Shown here piece by piece: positions 1 to 6,893 of a stretch of DNA of 64,000 bases. The notes beneath the pieces were generated by a model that saw only the letters and a program-made list of their open reading frames with translations, searched no databases and was not told the origin of the DNA. Every line of letters begins with the position of its first letter. Position 1 is the first letter of the stretch. The DNA is from Actinomycetota bacterium (lineage in GTDB: Bacteria > Actinomycetota > Thermoleophilia > Gaiellales > F1-60-MAGs149): contig VFJZ01000057.1 in the NCBI GenBank assembly GCA_009885805.1, forward strand, positions 46,652 through 110,651, written 5' to 3'. Made by a program: the position numbers and the translations under genes.

Positions 1-2
1 TG

Positions 3-545
3 CCGCGGCCGGGTCGGCTCCGACGGGTCGTGGCGGCGCTCCTGCCTGGCGCCGGCGGCGGACGATTCGTTGCCGGCTTCGCCGCCGCCACGGTGCTCGC
101 GTTCGGGCTGCTCGTGGTCCTCGAGGGCCCGGGCGCGCTGCGCGACTTCTGGGACCGGACGTTCGGCTGGCAGCTCGATCGACCGTCGCCCTTCTCGATC
201 TGGGACTGGGGCGGCTACCCGGGCTTCCCCGACCTCGCGCCACTGCAGAAGGTGCTGAAGGCGGCGCTCGTGCTCTTCGCGTTCGCGCTCTACTTCATCC
301 CGCGCCGGCTCGATCCGGTGCGAACCGCCGCCTTCGCCGGCGCCCTGCTGGTCGGCTTCCAACTCGTGCTGACGCACTGGTTCTACCTGTACATCCCGTG
401 GTTCGTCCCGGCGCTGGCCGTCGCGCTGTACGCCGGCCGCCCCGCTCTCGGCGAGCAGCGCGTGAAGGCGTACGAGACGGTGTCAGTCGCCGAGACTTCC
501 CGACAGCGCCTGCCACGCCCGTTCGCGCGCCGCCTGCCGGCGTGA
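3..545 (+). CDS. C-terminal part of a GT-C type membrane glycosyltransferase (GT87-like)
   Basis: The frame is open to the left edge of the window, so only the C-terminal part (about 180 residues) is present. It has three or four hydrophobic segments separated by short loops. A loop with WDRTFGWQLDRPSPFSIWDW is typical of bacterial GT87/DUF2029 polyprenyl-phosphate-dependent mannosyltransferases. The last helix ends about 30 residues before a basic, Arg/Pro-rich tail. Family knowledge suggests transfer of a hexose from a lipid-linked donor outside the membrane; donor and acceptor cannot be inferred. The end overlaps the convergent small gene on the other strand by 63 bp. The N-terminal catalytic Asp motif lies outside the window, so the family call is moderate. 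Confidence 0.6.
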   Translation, partial: PRPGRLRRVVAALLPGAGGGRFVAGFAAATVLAFGLLVVLEGPGALRDFWDRTFGWQLDRPSPFSIWDWGGYPGFPDLAPLQKVLKAALVLFAFALYFIPRRLDPVRTAAFAGALLVGFQLVLTHWFYLYIPWFVPALAVALYAGRPALGEQRVKAYETVSVAETSRQRLPRPFARRLPA

Positions 546-686
546 GTCGAGCCTGATCTGGGCGACCGTCCGACGCCGCCACGCCTCGATGTTGACCATG
601 GCGGCGATGCCGCCGAGGGTGCAGATCGTCGCTGCAAGCATCATTCTGGGCGACGGATTTCGCTCCGCTCGCCGGTACTCCTTCAC
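483..686 (-). CDS. Small single-pass membrane protein of unknown function
   Basis: A 67-residue protein starts at a GTG that overlaps the ymdB stop codon as GTGA, so it is probably translationally coupled to ymdB. It has a basic N-terminus (KEYRRAERNPSPR), one predicted membrane helix at about residues 15-33 (MMLAATICTLGGIAAMV), then a charged Arg-rich tail. No catalytic motif is visible and no family is recognised. The coupling and the helix favour a real gene over a chance frame, but the 3' part overlaps a convergent gene by 63 bp. Confidence 0.5.
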   Translation of the reverse strand: MKEYRRAERNPSPRMMLAATICTLGGIAAMVNIEAWRRRTVAQIRLDSRRQAARERAWQALSGSLGD

Positions 687-1465
687 GACTCGTGAATGAT
701 GCGGACGGCCTCGATCGCGGTCGCCCGCCCGTCGCCGTCCGTCTCGATGATCGCGCCCTCGAGCCTGACGTCGCCGGCGGCCGGTTCGGACCGCTGCGGC
801 TGCTGGGTGAGGAACCGGCGCAGGATGATCTCCTTCTTGACGCCGATCACGGAGTCATGCGGTCCGGTCATACCGAGGTCGGTGATGTACGCGGTGCCGC
901 CGTCGAGTACGCGCGCGTCGTTCGTCTGGACGTGCGTGTGGGTGCCGACGACGCCGGTGACCCGACCGGCCAGGTGCCAGCCCATTGCGACCTTCTCGCT
1001 CGTCGCCTCGGCGTGGAGGTCGAGCAGGATGAACGGGGTGCGCGCTGCGGCCTCGTCGACCAGTGCGTCGACGACCTCGAACGGCGACCTCGCGGGTTCC
1101 AGCGTCAGGCGGCCGAGCAGGTTCAGCACCGCGACCCGGGTACCATCGGCGGCGGTGACGAACGCGAGGCCGCGCCCGGGGAGCGACGCCAGCAAGTTCG
1201 CGGGCCTCACGACGCGCTCGGTGCCGGCCAGGTAGACGCCGATCCCGCTCCGCCGCCAGGTGTGGTTGCCGAGCGTCACGCAGTCCACGCCCGCGGCGAG
1301 GATGCGATCCGCGAGGCGCCCGGTGATGCCGGCACCGTCGGCGACGTTCTCGCCGTTGGCGAGTACGAGATCGAGGCCGAACTCGCTGCGCAGGGCGGGG
1401 ACGCGCGCCTCGACCGCGCGCAGCCCGGCCGGGCCGAAGATGTCGCCGAGGAAGAGGATTTTCAT
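683..1465 (-). CDS. ymdB: YmdB-family metallophosphoesterase (cyclic-nucleotide phosphodiesterase)
   Basis: This 260-residue protein has the usual length of the YmdB/TIGR00282 family. The dinuclear-metal ligands are all visible at family positions: Asp8 (LFLGDIFG), Glu39-Asn40 (ANGENVADG), Asn67-His68 (TLGNHTW), His151 (LDLHAEATSEK), and His176 and His178 (VVGTHTHVQT). Known members hydrolyse 2',3'- and 3',5'-cyclic nucleotides in the cytoplasm; the Bacillus protein affects biofilm formation and motility and the Deinococcus one is active in vitro. The ATG start overlaps the stop of the upstream M23-like gene by ATGA, so both are in one transcript. An alternative, longer reading would fuse the two and is not credible. 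The annotation is secure at family level; the physiological substrate is unknown. Confidence 0.95.
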   Translation of the reverse strand: MKILFLGDIFGPAGLRAVEARVPALRSEFGLDLVLANGENVADGAGITGRLADRILAAGVDCVTLGNHTWRRSGIGVYLAGTERVVRPANLLASLPGRGLAFVTAADGTRVAVLNLLGRLTLEPARSPFEVVDALVDEAAARTPFILLDLHAEATSEKVAMGWHLAGRVTGVVGTHTHVQTNDARVLDGGTAYITDLGMTGPHDSVIGVKKEIILRRFLTQQPQRSEPAAGDVRLEGAIIETDGDGRATAIEAVRIIHES

Positions 1466-2259
1466 GGAATCGCCAGCACCGCCGCCGGACGCACCTCGAT
1501 GTGCAGGTGGTTCCCCTCGTCGGAGGTGTACTGCGCGAGTTCCATCTCGAGGACCTCGGACAGGTCGGCGATCGTACCGATGAACGTCGGCTCCTGCCCG
1601 GCCGTGACGGTCGCACCCACGCGCAGGCCTGGATCGGCGATGACGTGGGAGAGGACCACAACCGAGCCCGGGTCGGCCTGTGGTTGGACGGCGATCTGGG
1701 AGCCCCAGGCGGCGCCGTCGATGATGTTCGGGGCGATCGAGAGGACCGTGCCGTTGACCGGCGAGTACACCTGCGTGCCCGGCGCCGCGCCGACATCGAC
1801 CGCGGCGGTCGATCCGTCCGAGACGTAGTAGTCCGGTGTGGCGTCGGTCACGCCGATCACGCGGCGCTCGATCCGATCGAGGATGCCGGCATTGACAAGA
1901 TTGCCTGACGGCGTCAACTCGAGGCTGTCCGACCCGGCGACGCGGTGGTAGACGATCGCCGTCACTCGCGAGGCGTTGATCGGCAGGTACAGCAGGACGG
2001 GGCCGCGGGCCGCCAGCTTCAGGGGGCGCGGCGGCGGCGACACGACGAGCTGCGGCGCGGCCTCCGGCGCGGCCGCGTCGAGAGCGATCGTCCCGTCGTC
2101 CTGGCGCAGGGCCGAGCCCAGCGCGACGGCGGTTACGACCAGCAGCCCGCCCAGGACGATCAGCCGACGCGTTCGCCGCCATTCCGATCCGGCACCTGTT
2201 GCCCGCCGGTGGTGCCGGCGAAGATTAGGCGCCGGCTCGTCGAGGCCGCGTTCGCTCAC
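1462..2259 (-). CDS. Membrane-anchored M23-like (LytM fold) protein, probably not catalytic
   Basis: The 265-residue product has a basic cytoplasmic N-terminus, one signal-anchor helix at about residues 33-52, and a C-terminal domain resembling peptidase M23. The TAAVDVGAAPGTQVYSPVNG stretch aligns with the usual HxGxD metal motif, and GNHLHIEV carries the HxH pair (His251, His253). The first metal-binding His is replaced by Thr, so zinc coordination is incomplete and a non-catalytic, regulatory LytM role is likely (inference). A GTG start at 2259 was chosen because longer frames run into the divergent ABC gene and because a -10 element lies just upstream. It is first in an operon with ymdB. 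Confidence 0.7.
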   Translation of the reverse strand: MSERGLDEPAPNLRRHHRRATGAGSEWRRTRRLIVLGGLLVVTAVALGSALRQDDGTIALDAAAPEAAPQLVVSPPPRPLKLAARGPVLLYLPINASRVTAIVYHRVAGSDSLELTPSGNLVNAGILDRIERRVIGVTDATPDYYVSDGSTAAVDVGAAPGTQVYSPVNGTVLSIAPNIIDGAAWGSQIAVQPQADPGSVVVLSHVIADPGLRVGATVTAGQEPTFIGTIADLSEVLEMELAQYTSDEGNHLHIEVRPAAVLAIP

Positions 2260-2269
2260 GGTGGCTCCG

Positions 2270-2277
2270 ACTATATC
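2270..2277. promoter_or_regulatory. Shared divergent -10 elements (M23-like gene / ABC ATPase gene)
   Basis: The octamer ACTATATC reads TATATC on the plus strand (2272-2277) and TATAGT on the minus strand (2275-2270). Counting from the -10 hexamers, transcription would begin near 2284 on the plus strand and near 2263 on the minus strand. That is only 2 and 4 bases before the two GTG starts at 2286 and 2259. Both transcripts would therefore be nearly leaderless and driven from one AT-rich core in a 26-bp gap. No convincing -35 is visible on either side. Confidence 0.5.
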
Positions 2278-2285
2278 GTGCGCTC

Positions 2286-2933
2286 GTGACCGCACCGCTG
2301 GTGGAGGCCCGGGCCGTTGCACGTCGCTTCGGTGCCCGTGCGGCCCTCGTCGATGTTTCGTTCGCGGTCAACGCGGGCGAGACGCTCGCCCTCGCCGGTG
2401 CCAACGGCGCCGGCAAGTCGACGCTGCTGGGCCTCATCGCCGGCGCCTTGCGCCCGACCTCGGGATCGATCTGCGTCGGCGGCCGGGTCGGCTACGTACC
2501 CCAGTACGTCGCCCTCTGGCGGCGTCTGACCGTCCGGGAGAATCTCCTGCTCCTGTCTCGCCTGGAGGGGTGCGGAGGCGTCGACGCGCTGATCGATAGC
2601 GCCGGCCTCGCCGACATCGCCGACCGGCCGGTGCGCGAGCTCTCGGTCGGTCAGGCCCAGCGCGCGAACATCGCCGTCGGTCTGCTCGGCGGTCCTGCAG
2701 TGCTGCTCCTGGACGAGCCAACTGCGGCCCTCGACCCGCACCAGCGCCGCCGCGCCTTCGACCTCGCGCTGCGCGTGGCGGCCAGCGGCGGCGCGGTCGT
2801 GTTCACGACCCAGAACATGGAGGAGATCCCGCGGCACGCCGATCGCGTCCTGGTCCTGCACGCGGGCGCGGTCGTCTACGACGGCGCGACCGATGTCGAC
2901 ATCGGTGGCCTGATCGAGGGTGCGTCGTCGTGA
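2286..2933 (+). CDS. ABC transporter ATP-binding protein (ABC-2 exporter)
   Basis: A 215-residue single nucleotide-binding domain. Walker A is GANGAGKST (38-46), the Q-loop is at YVPQ (70-73), the signature is the variant LSVGQ (119-123), and Walker B with the catalytic Glu is VLLLDEP (139-145). The position of the H-switch is occupied by Gln in VVFTTQNM (Gln176). It overlaps the following permease gene by GTGA, so the two form one exporter. The size resembles CcmA-type ATPases, but no cytochrome c maturation genes are adjacent; the substrate is unknown. Downstream are the haem genes hemB and hemL, which may belong to the same transcript. Confidence 0.85.
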   Translation: MTAPLVEARAVARRFGARAALVDVSFAVNAGETLALAGANGAGKSTLLGLIAGALRPTSGSICVGGRVGYVPQYVALWRRLTVRENLLLLSRLEGCGGVDALIDSAGLADIADRPVRELSVGQAQRANIAVGLLGGPAVLLLDEPTAALDPHQRRRAFDLALRVAASGGAVVFTTQNMEEIPRHADRVLVLHAGAVVYDGATDVDIGGLIEGASS

Positions 2934-4228
2934 GGCGCGTCTGCCTCCTGATCGCGAAGGACCTCCGCGTGCTCCGGCGGTCGCCGACGCTCGCGGTCGC
3001 GTTGCTCCTCTATCCCGCGCTGATCGCCGCGGTCGTCGCACTGGTCGAGCGCGATGCCGGCGGACGTGCACGGATCGCCTGGGTCGACGAGGCCGCTCTG
3101 CCGCCCGTGATCGAGATCGGTTCGACCACGATCCGGTTCGCCGAGCTGCGCGCGCGCGTCGAGCGCCGCGTCGATCTCGTCCCGATGACACGGGCCGCTG
3201 CCGCCGCGGCGCTCGACGACGGCGACGTCGTGGCCGTGTTCCGCGTTCCGAAGGGACTCGTCGCTGCTCTTCGGTCGAGCGTGCGTCAGGCGTCGATCGA
3301 GGTGACCACGCGCGGCGGCGCGCGCGGCGAACGCGCCGTCCGCGAGGCCCAGGCGTTCGTCTACGAGCTGAACGCCGCCGTCCAGCGCGAGGTCCTCGAG
3401 GAGTCGCTCGAGTTCCTTGGCGTCCTCGGCAACGGCGGCGAGGCGGAGATCGGCGGCGAGGCGTTCCCGATCCTCGGGCTCGCGCGGGCCGCCGAGGTCG
3501 CCGCCGCCGTGCAGCGGCGGACGGTCGACCCGCGGGATCGCGCCGATCTCCAGGAGGTGCTCGACTTCGCGCGCGCGGCGCGGCTCGCGCTCGCGTTCGC
3601 CGATCCGTCGCTGCGGGTGGTGGCGGCGCCGATCGAGCTCGAGGCGATGGTGCGCGGGGACGACGATCTCCTTTCTGGCCGCGGCGTCGCCCTCGCCCTC
3701 GCGGCGGGCGTCGTGCTCGCCGGCCTGCTGCTCGGCGCCGCCGCGCTCGCGACGGAGCGCGACGAGCGGACGCTCGTGCGGCTGCGCCGCACCGGTCTCG
3801 GGCCGGGCGGTGTGATCGTTGCGAAGGCGGGATTCGTGACCGTGGTCTCGGTGGCACTGGCCGCCATCGCCGTACTGCTGCGGGTCGTACTCGGCGGCGG
3901 TGGCGATGGCGGGGTTGCGGCCTTCGGCGTGCTCGCGCTCGCCGGCGCCGCCGCCGGCGCCGTCGGACTGTTCGTCGCCAGCGTCGTGCACGAGGTGGCG
4001 CCCGCCGTCTTCGTGTCGTTACTGCTGGCGATCCCCTTCCTGCTCGCCGCTCTCGTCGGACGTTCGTCGGGGAGCGTCGGCACGCTCGCCCGCGCCTTTC
4101 CGTTCGCGCCCGCGGCCGACGGCGTGGCGGCGGCCTTCGCCGGCGGCCCGGCGGCTGGCGCGGCGCTGCACCTGTCGCTGCTCGGCGCCGTCGCCCTCGT
4201 CGCGGCCCGCGTCGTCGCGACCCGCTGA
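2930..4228 (+). CDS. ABC-2 type transporter permease
   Basis: A 432-residue integral membrane protein that starts at GTG overlapping the ATPase stop. It has one N-terminal helix (about residues 20-40) and a large hydrophilic, presumably extracellular domain (about 45-245). A block of five or six helices follows from about 250 to the end, interrupted by an ATERDERTLVRLRRTG loop typical of ABC-2/NatB permeases. This architecture is that of YhgE/NatB-like exporters. It partners the preceding ATPase; substrate unknown. hemB begins 58 bp downstream. Confidence 0.85.
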   Translation: MRRVCLLIAKDLRVLRRSPTLAVALLLYPALIAAVVALVERDAGGRARIAWVDEAALPPVIEIGSTTIRFAELRARVERRVDLVPMTRAAAAAALDDGDVVAVFRVPKGLVAALRSSVRQASIEVTTRGGARGERAVREAQAFVYELNAAVQREVLEESLEFLGVLGNGGEAEIGGEAFPILGLARAAEVAAAVQRRTVDPRDRADLQEVLDFARAARLALAFADPSLRVVAAPIELEAMVRGDDDLLSGRGVALALAAGVVLAGLLLGAAALATERDERTLVRLRRTGLGPGGVIVAKAGFVTVVSVALAAIAVLLRVVLGGGGDGGVAAFGVLALAGAAAGAVGLFVASVVHEVAPAVFVSLLLAIPFLLAALVGRSSGSVGTLARAFPFAPAADGVAAAFAGGPAAGAALHLSLLGAVALVAARVVATR

Positions 4229-4256
4229 CGTCGGAGCGAACCACGTCGCCCGGGGG

Positions 4257-4290
4257 TAGGATGCGTGAACGCGTGGTAGGTCAGCCCTGA
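4257..4290 (+). other. hemB leader: candidate -10 (TAGGAT) and a 9-codon frame ending in CTGA
   Basis: TAGGAT (4257-4262) resembles the -10 hexamers seen before other genes here and would place transcription start near 4269, 18 bases before the proposed hemB CTG. Overlapping it, ATG at 4261 opens a nine-codon frame (MRERVVGQP) whose TGA at 4288-4290 overlaps the CTG at 4287-4289 as CTGA, the same arrangement used between genes elsewhere in the window. The frame could couple translation into hemB if the transcript comes from the upstream ABC genes. Both readings are inference. Confidence 0.3.
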
Positions 4291-5264
4291 CGTCCCCGGC
4301 CCGGCCCCGTCGGCTACGCCGCACTCCGGCCCTCCGGGCGCTCATCCGCGAGACGCGCCTCGAGCCGGCGAGCCTCCTGCTGCCGATGTTCGTGGTCCCC
4401 GGCGAGGATCGCCGCGAGGCGATCGCGACCTTCCCCGGCGTGGCGCACATGTCGACCGACGTCGCGGTCGCCGAGGCCGTTCGCGGCGCCTCGCGGGGCA
4501 TCGGCGGCGTGCTGCTGTTCGGCCTGCCGGACTTGAAGGACGCGATCGGCTCGTCCGCCTGGGACGACGGCGGCCCGGTGCAGGCCGCGACCCGCGCGAT
4601 CCGCGCCGCCGTGCCCGGTCTGGTGATCGCCACCGACGTCTGCCTCTGCCAGTACACCGATCACGGTCACTGCGGCGTCCTGCACGACGACGGCACCGTC
4701 GCCAACGACGAGACGCTGCCGCTGCTGGCCCGGGTCGCCGTCTCGCACGCGCGGGCGGGTGCCGACATCGTCGCCCCGAGCGACATGATGGACGGCCGCG
4801 TCCACGCGATCCGAGCGGCGCTGGACGAGGCAGGCCACGCCGAATCGGCGGCGATCCTGAGCTACTCGACGAAGTTCGCCTCGGCGTTCTACGGTCCGTT
4901 CCGCGACGCCGCGCACTCGGCACCGCAGCGCGGCGACCGCAAGACCTACCAGATGGATCCGGCGAACGCCCGCGAGGCGTTGCGCGAGTCGCTGCTCGAC
5001 GAGGCAGAGGGAGCAGACATGTTGATGGTGAAGCCCGCAGGTCCGTACCTCGACGTCCTCGCCCGAGTCGTCGAATCGACCGACCTGCCCGTGGCCGCGT
5101 ACCAGGTCTCCGGTGAACACGCGGCCCTGCGGTTCGCGGCCGCGAACGGCGCTCTCGATCTGCGCTCGGCGACGCTGGAGTCGCTGCTCGCGATCCGGCG
5201 AGCCGGCGCGAGCGCGATCATGACCTACGCCGCGATCGACGCGGCGGAGTGGCTCGATGACTGA
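4287..5264 (+). CDS. hemB: Delta-aminolevulinic acid dehydratase (porphobilinogen synthase)
   Basis: Condenses two 5-aminolevulinate molecules to porphobilinogen in tetrapyrrole synthesis. Zinc-site cysteines are present in DVCLCQYTDHGHCG, and the two Schiff-base lysines lie in YSTKFASAFYGP (Lys196) and LMVKPAGPYLDV (Lys249). The first in-frame ATG is at 4386, but it would delete the conserved N-terminal arm. The frame upstream encodes RPRRLRRTPALRALIRETRL, which is typical of HemB, and contains no ATG, GTG or TTG. CTG at 4287 gives 325 residues, the normal length, and is taken as the start. The gene overlaps hemL by 8 bp. Function is certain; the start codon is inferred from homology. Confidence 0.93.
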   Translation: MTSPARPRRLRRTPALRALIRETRLEPASLLLPMFVVPGEDRREAIATFPGVAHMSTDVAVAEAVRGASRGIGGVLLFGLPDLKDAIGSSAWDDGGPVQAATRAIRAAVPGLVIATDVCLCQYTDHGHCGVLHDDGTVANDETLPLLARVAVSHARAGADIVAPSDMMDGRVHAIRAALDEAGHAESAAILSYSTKFASAFYGPFRDAAHSAPQRGDRKTYQMDPANAREALRESLLDEAEGADMLMVKPAGPYLDVLARVVESTDLPVAAYQVSGEHAALRFAAANGALDLRSATLESLLAIRRAGASAIMTYAAIDAAEWLDD

Positions 5265-6540
5265 GGACCGCTCGCGCGCGCTGTTCGCCGAGGCCCAGCA
5301 GCACATCCCCGGTGGCGTCAATTCGCCCGTGCGCGCGATGCGCTCCGTCGGCCGCGCCTTCCCCCTCTTCATCGCCTCGGCCGCCGGCGCGACGCTGACG
5401 GACGCCGACGGCAACGACTACGTCGATCTCGTCGGCTCGTGGGGGCCGATGATCGTCGGCCACGCGCATCTCGCCGTCGTCGAGGCCGTCCGCGAGGCGA
5501 TGGTCCGCGGGTCCTCGTACGGCGCCCCGACCGCAGGCGAGACCGACCTCGCGGTGCGCGTGAAGCGTGTCTACCCGGGTATCGAGCTGATCCGCTTCGT
5601 CTCGAGCGGCACCGAGGCGTCGATGAGCGCGTTGCGGCTCGCCCGCTCGGCGACCGGCCGCGAGAAGGTGCTCAAGTTCGCCGGCTGCTACCACGGCCAC
5701 GTGGACGCGCTGCTCGCCGAGGCCGGGTCGGGCATCGCCACGCTCGGCATCCCGTCGACGCCGGGCGTGCCCGCGAGCGTCACGGCCGGAACGATCGTCG
5801 TGCCATTCAACGACGACGACGCCGTCGACCGGGCGTTCGCCGCCCACGGTCGCGACCTCGCCTGCGCGATCGTCGAGGGCGTCCCCGGCAACATGGGCGT
5901 CGTGCCGCCCGCGCGGGGCTTCATGGAGCGCCTGCAGGCTCGCTGCCGCGAGTCGGGTGCCCTGTTCGTCGTCGACGACGTCATGAGCGGCTTTCGAGTT
6001 GCTCCCGGGGGTGCCGTCGAGCTCTACGGCCTCGAGCCGGACCTCGTCGTCCTCGGCAAGATCATCGGCGGCGGGTTGCCCGCTGCGGCCTTCGGCGGCC
6101 GCCGGCAGGTGATGGAGCTGCTGGCACCGCTCGGCTCGACGTATCAGGCGGGGACGCTATCCGGCAACCCGCTCGCGATGACCGCCGGCTGCGTGACTCT
6201 CGACCTGCTGGCCGAGCCAGGTGTCTACGACCGCCTCGAGCGGACGTCGGCGCGCCTCGCGGCCGGGCTGGGCGCCGCTGCGGCCGACGGCTGCTGCGTG
6301 CAGCGCGTCGGCTCGATGATGACGCTGTTCTTCCGTCCCGGCCCCGTCCGCTCGTTCGCCGAGGCGGCCGGCTCCGAGACGGGACGGTTCGCGGCCTTTC
6401 ACGCGCACTGCCTCGCCCAGGGCATCTACCTGCCGCCGTCGCAGTACGAGGCCTGGTTCGTCTCGCTTGCCCACGACGACGCCGCGATCGACGCCGTCGT
6501 CGCTGCCGCCGGTGGTTTCTTCGCCCGGAGCCCGCAGTGA
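5257..6540 (+). CDS. hemL: Glutamate-1-semialdehyde 2,1-aminomutase
   Basis: A 427-residue class III PLP enzyme that converts glutamate-1-semialdehyde to 5-aminolevulinate, the substrate of HemB. Diagnostic features: HIPGGVNSPVRA near the N-terminus, the SSGTEASMSALRLAR phosphate-binding stretch (about 117-131), CYHGHVDALL, the cofactor Asp in VVDDVMSGFRV (Asp240) and the PLP lysine in VLGKIIGGGLP (Lys268). Length and order match the family throughout. ATG at 5257 overlaps the hemB end. Having hemL implies the C5 route from glutamyl-tRNA; hemA is not in this window. Confidence 0.96.
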   Translation: MTEDRSRALFAEAQQHIPGGVNSPVRAMRSVGRAFPLFIASAAGATLTDADGNDYVDLVGSWGPMIVGHAHLAVVEAVREAMVRGSSYGAPTAGETDLAVRVKRVYPGIELIRFVSSGTEASMSALRLARSATGREKVLKFAGCYHGHVDALLAEAGSGIATLGIPSTPGVPASVTAGTIVVPFNDDDAVDRAFAAHGRDLACAIVEGVPGNMGVVPPARGFMERLQARCRESGALFVVDDVMSGFRVAPGGAVELYGLEPDLVVLGKIIGGGLPAAAFGGRRQVMELLAPLGSTYQAGTLSGNPLAMTAGCVTLDLLAEPGVYDRLERTSARLAAGLGAAAADGCCVQRVGSMMTLFFRPGPVRSFAEAAGSETGRFAAFHAHCLAQGIYLPPSQYEAWFVSLAHDDAAIDAVVAAAGGFFARSPQ

Positions 6541-6893
6541 TCGCGACGATCGCGGCGCGGGCGGCTGCGAGCAGCCCCGTGTTCGCCGCCAGCGTCCGTC
6601 CGACCCCCACCGGTGTGGCGGAGCACGGTCCGCGCGTTGCGCCGCGTTTCGCACTCGGGCTGGAACTGATCCACGAGGGCTACCTCGTGCACCAGGGCGC
6701 CTCACGCGCCTTCGCGCCACCGGATACGGAAGTGGCGATCCTGCTCGGCGACCATCTGTACGCGGATGGCCTGGTCGAGATCTGCCGGACTGGCGACCTC
6801 GTCGCCGTCGCCGCTCTCGCCGAGCTGATCGCGTCCGTCTCGATCGCGCCCGACGAGCCGGCCTGGGCGCGCGCGGTCGCCGCCCTCCGATGA
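6537..6893 (+). CDS. Small helical protein resembling part of a polyprenyl synthase
   Basis: A 118-residue protein starting at GTG (GTGA overlap with hemL) and ending in an ATGA overlap with the UbiD gene, so it is clearly embedded in the operon. Its central stretch LLGDHLYADGLVEICRTGD followed by LVAVAALAELIASV matches helix D-E of the polyprenyl synthase encoded at 12349-13314 (ATGDYLFARAFALMVETGD, AAAVTELAECT). It has no Asp-rich metal motif and so cannot be a prenyl synthase by itself. It could be a regulatory or chain-length subunit like component I of heterodimeric heptaprenyl synthases, or a stand-alone helical domain. That role is inference. Confidence 0.6.
   Translation: MIATIAARAAASSPVFAASVRPTPTGVAEHGPRVAPRFALGLELIHEGYLVHQGASRAFAPPDTEVAILLGDHLYADGLVEICRTGDLVAVAALAELIASVSIAPDEPAWARAVAALR

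Noticed and set aside
692-1828. 378-codon plus-strand frame across ymdB and the M23-like gene
   Set aside because: No motif is recognisable, and it lies opposite two genes with intact family motifs and an ATGA overlap.
2271-4244. Very long minus-strand open frame rich in Arg and Pro opposite the ABC genes
   Set aside because: The composition (Arg, Ala, Pro repeats) is that expected for the antisense of a high-GC gene; the plus strand has clear ATPase and permease motifs and normal operon overlaps.
4229-4386. Frameshift or sequencing error at the hemB start
   Set aside because: The upstream frame is fully consistent with HemB and needs no shift; a CTG start explains it and two other genes show the same arrangement.
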